Shown here: positions 56,657-64,000 of the stretch, in pieces
Layout: each line of letters begins with the position of its first letter
Position numbering within the stretch: the first letter of the stretch is position 1
From: Atrichornis clamosus
Taxonomy: Eukaryota > Chordata > Aves > Passeriformes > Menuridae
DNA: 64,000 nucleotides
NCBI GenBank assembly: GCA_013400975.1
Contig: WBMZ01010150.1
Coordinates: forward strand, 17,256-81,255
Direction of reading: 5' to 3'
The notes under the pieces: model-generated
Database searches by the model: none
What the model saw: the letters and a program-made list of their open reading frames with translations, nothing else
What the model was told of the DNA's origin: nothing
Translations under genes and position numbers: made by a program

Positions 56657-56952
56657 GAGAATCATGGAATTGCAGAATGGTTTGGTTTAGAAGGGACCTT
56701 AAATCTCATCTGATTCCAAACCCCTGCCATGGGCAGGGACACCTTCCACTATCCCAGGGTGCTCCAGCCTGGCCTTGGACACTTCCAGGGATCCAGGGGC
56801 AGCCACAGCTGCTCTGGGCACCCTGTGCCAGGGCCTCCCCACCCTCACAGCCAGGAATTCCTTCCCAATATCCCATCTAGCCCTGCCCTCTGGCAGTGGG
56901 AGGCCATTCCCCCTTGTCCTGTCACTCCAACCCTTGTAAAAAGTCTCTCTCC
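56657..56952 (-). mobile_element. CR1 LINE fragment, about 295 bp
   Basis: It starts GAGAATCATGGAATTGCAGA, then CACCTTCCACTATCCCAGGG, ending near CTTGTAAAAAGTCTCTCTCC. A short stretch (ATCCAAGCCCC type) present in related copies is missing around 56,765. Confidence 0.9.
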
Positions 56953-58811
56953 TTATGATGCCAGCTCCTGGGACATCGGGATATCTAATTGTCTCTTTGG
57001 AAATTAGTTCCTTTCCTTTTGAAATTCCAGGTACTAATTATGGAGCAGATCTGCTGTGAATTCCATATTAATAATCAGCTTTTATCTGAAAACCAACTTC
57101 TCAAAAAAAAAGCATCACTTTTGGATGAGTTCTGGAGTTGATTTAAATATGCAAACTAAAAAATGCCCCTGGAAATTTGAACCTTTTGTGAGTATTGGGA
57201 TCCTCTGAAAACCTGTGGCTTCTCCTACTTCATATTACACAAGTGAGACCATTTTTCTAAGCAATACCTTTTAATTCTGATGTAAATAACTGTGTTGTAA
57301 TTTTGGCCAAGTCTGTCAAAGACCCCGACTTACAAACACAGTCTGAAATTTAAACATATGTAAGAAGGTTCAAGTACTTATGTACAATATTCCTAGAAAA
57401 ACAGACCTGGCAAAGACCAGTATGAAATTTTAGTCTTAAATACATTATAAATGTTGCTGGTAGTGCTGCCTGTAATTAAGCTTGCCTCACATTTCCCATC
57501 AAAAACCCCTACTTTCAGTGGCATATATCTGTGCCAAATTTTAACTGTTTGGGCTGAAACTTTCCATGCTGAATGTCTGCCTCAGATGAATTGTTTGGAA
57601 AGCTTCAACAAAAAATGGTTTCACCATTTCTGGGAATGAAATTAAGAGAAAAATATTTTCTTTTGCCCATGCAAACTTAATTCTGGCATTTCCGAAGTTT
57701 TGAGTGCTGGGTCTGTAACCTTGATGTTTTTATATATGTATATTTACGTTTCCTTCAGAAAGGGAAAGTTTATAAAATAATGCCTCCCTGGATATATTTG
57801 GATAGCTAGACAACTTCGAACTCCACATGAAAACTGTAAATAGTTTAATTAGCTTGGAAACAATCTAATTACACTGATTTATTGTTTACCCTTGGGCAAA
57901 TTGCTTGAGGCCTGGCTTCAACAGGCCCATCTTTCCTGAGGGACTGAGCTGTGGATTAGTTGTAAGATTGGGCTCTTAATTTAACTTTCAGTCAGTTCTT
58001 AGATACAAAGTGTGGTGAATGCTCTCCTCCTCCATGGGTTGCTGTCAGGCTGATTTAAGGTTTAAAGGTTTAAAGGACATTTTTACTTGATTTGTTGGAA
58101 TGCACCCTCCTATCACTCAAATCTAATTCAGTAGCAGGCTCAGTCTTTGGAGGGACATTGTCTTCTGCATTGCCCTGTGTGTCTGCAGGTACTGAGACCA
58201 TCCAGAAACAGAATTTTAGCTGCATCTCTGATAATTTCTACTAGATAAAAATATGACTTGCTCTTCCATAAAGAAGGAAGACCAACCCCATTAGGCTGGA
58301 CTATGAAAGAGGAGTCGTTGAGGTTGGTACAGTTTAGGGGAGGACACAAAGGGCGGGGAGGATGAGCCTTAGAAGGGCAAAGCCTGGCTCAGGGCTGGGT
58401 TAGCTGGTCCAGGGATGGGACCCTCCCCACTGCCCTGCTTGTGCTGGGGCTGAAGAGAGCCAGAGGAACACAGGGCTGGAGGAAGGGCTTGTGCAGGGGT
58501 GTTTGCACCCATCCTGCTCAGCAGAGACTTGCTGGGCTCCCCGTAGTGTTTGGGAAAGTGTTCAGAAACTCTCAGTGTGAGCTGCATCTTTGGGCCACTG
58601 ACACATCAAATGATTTAGTTAAGGACATTTATTTTCGTGCTGCCCTCAAGGTAACCTTTATTTTTCCTGCATCTTTGACTTTACTTACTGGATAGAATTT
58701 TTTTAGGGGAAAACCCCCAACTTTTGTGTTGAAGTATTCGAGAAGTAATTAAGATGGATTGTGTTTTTTTGAGGAGGAATCAGACAGGTGTGGAAATTAT
58801 ATCAGTTGTTG
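56953..58811. other. Intergenic, AT-rich, no gene seen
   Basis: AT-rich with short motifs such as a triple GGTTTAAA near 58,058-58,076. No interspersed repeat or exon recognised. Confidence 0.5.
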
Positions 58812-58855
58812 CATTAACGTTGTTATTGCCAGGCAATAACGTTGTTATTGCCAGG
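58812..58855. repeat. 22-bp tandem duplication with palindromic centre
   Basis: CATTAACGTTGTTATTGCCAGG-type unit at 58,812-58,833 and again at 58,834-58,855 with one substitution (CAT to CAA). The junction forms a 9-bp perfect stem, GTTATTGCC (58,822-58,830) with GGCAATAAC (58,832-58,840). Confidence 0.9.
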
Positions 58856-61758
58856 GATTTCTAGTTGAACTGCCCAGAAAATTCTTTTGAAAAAAAAAAA
58901 GGTGCCAATTTGATCCATTTTTCTGTATTATTGGCAAGACCTGTGACAACAGTGAAATAATTTGCTGTCTCTATGTTGCAGGCCCAAGGCAAGACTTTCT
59001 TCCTTCCACAGTTTCTTGCCATTAAGTAAAATTAACTCCAAATCACTCTAGTTTGGGAAAAAGAGCAGGCATCTCTATGAACTCCCTTATCTTCCTCCTG
59101 AGGATAATAGTGACTGCCTCGGCCAGAACAGGTGCAGGCCTCCCTCTGCCAGTGGGGGCCATTGTTCATTAAAAAAAGAGCAGAAAAGGCTTTGCTCCAG
59201 CCTACCAAGGCAGGAGTTACCAGAGAACAATAAACTGCATTCCCACTTCAAAGGCTTTGGAGCTGACTCGGGTTGGAGTCCTGTCCTGACTGATCTCCTG
59301 TGAAGGGCTCCATCCAGTAGGCAGCAAGCCTGGTCCTGTAATCCTCTGAACTCTCCCTCCAAGCTGGGAGTGGTGGGATGTAGGGAAGGGGAATTGTTGG
59401 CCCAGAGTTTCTCTGGAAATGTCGTCTGTCTTGCTCAGTTCCTAAACCACGTGTGCAGCCCTTTGCCTTCAGTGGATGTGGTGCTTCCCTGTGCTCCACG
59501 TGCTGTTGAACAGCTCTTTGCTCTGCTCCACACGTGGGTGTCCCTTCCTCCTGCAGCCAGCCTGGAACTCCCGGGACTGCCCAGGGGCAGGAGACCTGGA
59601 AAGGTTCTTTGCTGGTCCCTGCTGGGTGCCGTGTCCAGCACGTGTCTGCCACAGCTGAGGGATCCCTCCTACAGCTCCTGTTCTCTGGTCAGCAAAATAC
59701 TGGAGCAATTCTAAACTTTTACTTATTGAACCTCAAACATTTAATTAAAAGCCTGTTGTACTGAGTAAAAGCCTTAAGAAATTAGGTTTTCTTCAAGAAC
59801 ATTTCTAAGCATGGCAGGAAAGTCAGGTTCCTGTGAATGCCAGGGGCCTGGGGACACTCCCAGTTCTCAGAGGGCCTTTTTTACCTACTTTTCCAGTTCA
59901 GCACAAGAATTATCCTTCACTGTAATTTCTACATCCTTCTAAGTCTGGAGTAACACCACAATGGAATGGAATCTATAATCTTGATGGGTTTCCAGTTAAC
60001 ATCCTGCTCCTTCCTAGAAGGATCTCTGTCAATCACACAACATCCTTTTGGGAATCTGGCTGAGTTTATTGATAGAGAAATTCACAATATCCTGTTAAGG
60101 CAACGATTTAACACTAAATAAAAAGTGTTATTTTATTAAAATTTAAAATAATGTTACATTTTGACTTTTATACTGTGCTTAAGTGCTGCTGGGATCTCTT
60201 TTCCAAGGAAAAATAACACAAAAAGGAGGGCACTGCAGAGGTTGGAGGTGAGTCAAAGCTGGGCATCATAAGCTGACTTCCCCAGAGAATTCTCCTTCAG
60301 TGTTTGGACAAGAAATTTCAGCACTCCTCTGTTTTCATTGGGACATAATTACTCAGTATTTTTGCCATTTCATTCAGTTTATAATTTGCTAAATTATTTT
60401 GGATTATGCTCCCAGGAGGGGAAAAAACCCTGAATTAAAGTATGTGAAGGAAAAAGTATTGTGTACTAAAACAAAATTAAAATGGATCAATAAATAAGAT
60501 TATTCTGCTTGTTTAGCATAAGATACAACACAGCTCTCTTTGGGAAAATATGATATAAAGGTTTTGAAGAAACCATTTCCTGCTGCTGGAAGCCTGTTGT
60601 GAACTTCAGGGTTTCTTCTGGTGTGAAGATACCAACAGTGGTTTTTGAAAGGCTGCAGCAGTGAAATCTGGGCTGATTTGGTCAAAGTCCTTCTTATTTT
60701 CTGAGGTCAGGATCCTTCTTTCATGATGCCTTCAGTTTTCCTTCTGTTTCTCAAAACCTTGCACCAGTTGGTGTCAAACTGTTTTCTGGGGCAGTCACAC
60801 TCAGCTCCATGAATCCCACCACTCCCAGACATCTCCAGAGTTCCCAGGACACTGACAGCATTCCCCAGGTGATTTTGGGATACAGACCAAACACGTGACA
60901 ATATTTGTATTATCTGTCAAGTGTTCACCGTGTTCAGTGACACCCTCTAAATGCCTGGGGGCGTTCAGGATGTGACCTGAGGAGCTGTGCAGTTTCCCAG
61001 CTGGTTTGTGGTGCCCACCCTGGGACACAGAGCTCGGCTCCATTCCTGATGTGGCTCCAAACTCTGACTCCTCACGTGGATTACACCAGCGATGGCTTCG
61101 GGACAGAATGTACAGACTGGGGTGTCTGCAGGCAGGTTCTCAGAAGGTAGGGGATGATTTCCTTTAGGTAAAGCTGAGCAGCTGTTAATTAATCCTCAAA
61201 TTGACACATCACTTTAATTTTGAAATAACTGACTGGCCTTTTAATTAAAGTATTGAACTTGGCCTTGGGACCTGTACAATTAGCTCGGTGTTTTCTGCAA
61301 CCTGGATGAAATTCCATCAGCTCTTGGTGCCTCACTTCTTTCCCTTGTACAGCAGAGACCCTTCAGACCTTCAGAACAGTTCCTATCAGGATGTGTTTGT
61401 GTAGTGCCAGGTGTGGTGCAATCCTGGCTGCAGTTACATTCCCTGGAAGCTCTGCTTTCTCAAGCCCTCAGTGTCCAGCAGGAGATTCCTACTGAAGCCT
61501 GTGGACTGTTCATCTGGATGGTGAAGAGAGACCTGCCCTGGTGTGTGGGTGAATAATCTCTGTGTCTTACAGAAATTTGAGACTCTTGTGACCCTTTTTC
61601 TGTAAAAATGTAGAGTTATTCCATGTCTAATGATACTGGTGGTGCCTTTAGTCATGCTGAGCTCCCACTAAGCAGGAAAGGGGTAGGAGACTGGAGTTAA
61701 CTGGGAAAACAGCAAAACTGTCTCTTGTTATAGCTATTACACCATATTCAGCCACATG
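58856..61758. other. Intergenic, no gene seen
   Basis: Unique-looking; AT-rich in 60,080-60,500. No supported feature. Confidence 0.5.
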
Positions 61759-61912
61759 ATCACAGAATCCCAGGATGGGTGAGGCTGGAAGGGCCCCCAG
61801 GGGCTCACCTGGTGCCACCTCCCTGCTCCAGCAGGGCCATCCCAGAGCACAGGGCACAGCAGTGTGTCCAGACAGCTCTGAACAGCCCCAGGGAGGAGAC
61901 TCCACCCCTCTC
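61759..61912 (-). mobile_element. CR1 LINE 3'-end fragment (GC-rich subfamily)
   Basis: ATCACAGAATCCCAGGATGG, GCCACCTCCCTGCTCCAGCA and GGAGGAGACTCCACCCCTCT match the 50,572 copy, then the similarity stops. Confidence 0.87.
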
Positions 61913-62823
61913 TGTGGCACACAGAGCTGCAGCTGTGACCAGAAATCCTCGTGCTTCTCTCACAGCTGGCTCACCCTCAGTGTGTGGGACCTTTGGAGAC
62001 CTTCATCCCTTGGATGTGCTGCTTGGGGCAGGTTCATGGGGCTTCAGGATGTGAGGGATACACAGCAGAAGGTGCTGTGTGGGCTGAGCTTTCCATTAAA
62101 TACATGGAGGGATAACTAACTCAGGGGCTGCCAAGTTCTGCAGCCTGGCACTCCAGTTCCAAGTCATGGAACTGTCCCATGGATTGCACACATGGGTCTG
62201 ACAATGGAATCCTGTTTGGAAGTTTTCTGGGAGCAGCTGCAGGGTTTATCCCATGGTCCTGGATCAGTTTTTTCCCATAAGTGGGAAATACTATTTCACT
62301 CTTTCATGTATCTTTTGTTGTATGCAAAGCTGTGTTTTCAGTATCATAACTTCATTCTTAAACTCTCAACAAAAAAAAGGAGAAAACCAAGTAAACAGAA
62401 GCTTTTGGAATCACTTTTTTTCTTTTCCTTGGTGGCTTTTTTCTTGACTGAAAACCTTTGTTGCAAACACTGACTTTTCAGTTTTTTTCAGTGATGTACT
62501 TTTAGACTGGCAATTTCTCAGGTACAAATAATTGCAAATTCAATTTATTAGATGTCTGAGGAATGGATTTCACCCAGAGGTCATGTGCTTTAGTCAGGCA
62601 GGTGATAAAAATTTGTCTAAACCCCAGTCTGCCATGTCATGCCACTGGGCAGCAACTGGGCAGATGCCCACCTGCCCCCTCACTGAGCAGCAGCTCTTCA
62701 AGGGAAACCAAAAGTATCCAAGTTTTGCTTTGGATATAGAAAAGTACTGCTTGAAGAGTAGCACTAAATTCTTCACAATACTTAATGATTTGTTGTGGAA
62801 GAAAAAATGAGAGCAGAGATCAG
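61913..62823. other. Intergenic, no gene seen
   Basis: No feature recognised. Confidence 0.5.
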
Positions 62824-63082
62824 AGAACGGCTGGGGCTGGGCCAGGGAGGCTCGGGCTGGAGAGCAGGAAAAGGTTCTTCTTCCCCCAGAGGGTGCTGGG
62901 CACTGAGCAGGCTCCCCAGGGAATGGGCACGGCCCCAGGGCTGCCAGAGCTCCAGGAGCCTTTGGACAACGCTCCCAGGCACAGGGGGGGATTGTTGGGG
63001 TGTCTGGGCAGGGCCAGGAGCTGGACTTTGATGATCTTTGTGGGTCCGTTCCCACTCAGGATATTCCATGATTCTGTGATTC
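62824..63082 (+). mobile_element. CR1 LINE 3'-end fragment
   Basis: It runs GCTGGGCCAGGGAGGCTCGG, GAAAAGGTTCTTCTTCCCCC, GACTTTGATGATCTTTGTGG to the tail ATTCCATGATTCTGTGATTC. It is the plus-oriented relative of the copies at 9,490, 39,643 and 52,643. Confidence 0.92.
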
Positions 63083-63931
63083 CTCTGGTGATCACTCTTG
63101 ACCACACTAATTTTTCTCAGTCTTGGACTCACTGTTCCTGGGGCTGTCACATCCAGTTTGTACAGAGGAAAACTCTACTGGTTGCGCCAGGCACACAAAA
63201 TGTCTAATAGGTTTAAAAATACAGTATCTTCCCCTCTCTGTAAAACTGCTCAGGATACCCTGTCCCAGTTTCTTGGATCACATTCAGGGTGTGTTACTCT
63301 GATGCACCAATTTACTTTGCTCCCAAGAACTGCTTCATTTGTTTTCTAAATTATTTTTCTTAACTCCATAAACCCAGGGCTTGACTTACAGGGTGCTGAT
63401 TTTATAGTTTTAGAACTCGTGCAACATAAAAAAAATACTTTTTTGCCGTGCTCATTACACATGACCTGCAATGCCTTACAGAGCACAACTGCAAGATTCC
63501 TTCTGAAAGTTATTATCCCCAGCCCATACCTGGGAAAGAATTATAGCAAACATTTAGGTCCTGCTGGGATCTGTTATGGAATAAACAAACCTTGCAATTT
63601 TGCTGACAGCAGTCTTTTATTTTGGCTCTTGGAATGCAGGAGATAGAGCAAAGAACTGATGGAACCCTCTTATTCCCACAAGTGCTCTATAAAATCCAGG
63701 CATTCTGACATGGCAGCAACACATTGCAGTTCAGTGGGGCTTTCCCTTTGCACGAGAGTGCTCTGAATGGTGCTGGCAGCCCTGGGGAGCTCTGCTGTCT
63801 GGGCAGAGCCCTGGGAATGTTCTCTGCTGCTTCTGGTGCTTTGTGATTGTGCTTTTCCTCTGGTGAAAGGAGAACTGGTGGAATAATTTCTTACATAGTA
63901 GCAGGTGTTTGTTCAATTCTGACCTTCTTAT
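63083..63931. other. Intergenic, no gene seen
   Basis: No feature recognised. Confidence 0.5.
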
Positions 63932-64000
63932 TCATGGAATCCCAGAATGGTTTGGGTTGGAAGGATCTTAAATCTCATCTTTCCACCCCTGCCATGGGCA
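63932..64000 (-). mobile_element. CR1 LINE 3' end, cut by the window edge
   Basis: TCATGGAATCCCAGAATGGT followed by TTGGGTTGGAAGGATCTTAA and CCCCTGCCATGGGCA is the inverted CR1 3' end. The element continues beyond the window. Confidence 0.88.

Noticed and set aside
1..64000. CRISPR arrays, operons, phage or bacterial features
   Set aside because: The DNA is vertebrate nuclear; no spaced identical repeats of CRISPR type and no prokaryotic gene organisation are present.

Overview
The window is vertebrate nuclear DNA, almost certainly from a bird and probably a songbird. It has introns with GT-AG borders, a dense load of 5'-truncated CR1 LINE tails, and one long terminal repeat of the avian ERVL type. 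These CR1 and LTR families are the main interspersed repeats of avian genomes. I cannot name the species from sequence alone.

Region 1 (1-13,430) is the 3' part of one plus-strand gene, FBXW11 (beta-TrCP2), the substrate receptor of an SCF ubiquitin ligase. Seven coding exons (1827-7620, 975 nt with the stop excluded, 325 codons) encode the complete seven-bladed WD40 propeller and the native C-terminus. The F-box half of the protein lies upstream of the window. The stop codon is followed after 27 nt by a 3.4-kb intron inside the 3' untranslated region, then by a final non-coding exon of about 2.36 kb ending at an AATAAA signal at 13,410.

Region 2 (13,430-64,000) is about 50 kb with no protein-coding gene that I can support. 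It holds about 19 CR1 fragments in both orientations, one solo LTR with a matching 5-bp target duplication, a CpG island with no attached gene (about 17.64-18.72 kb), a GGGAT pentanucleotide array interrupted by an assembly gap, several short tandem duplications, and a large imperfect inverted repeat near 36.3-36.5 kb. The rest is unremarkable unique-looking sequence, often AT-rich. In other amniotes the 3' side of FBXW11 faces the developmental gene FGF18 across a long intergenic interval. No FGF18 exon is visible here, so this stretch is most simply read as part of that interval.

I found no novel multi-gene system. The points most worth a second look are the CpG island, the foldback structure at 36.3 kb, the intact solo LTR, the 3'UTR intron of FBXW11, and the 66-bp duplication at a CR1 breakpoint.
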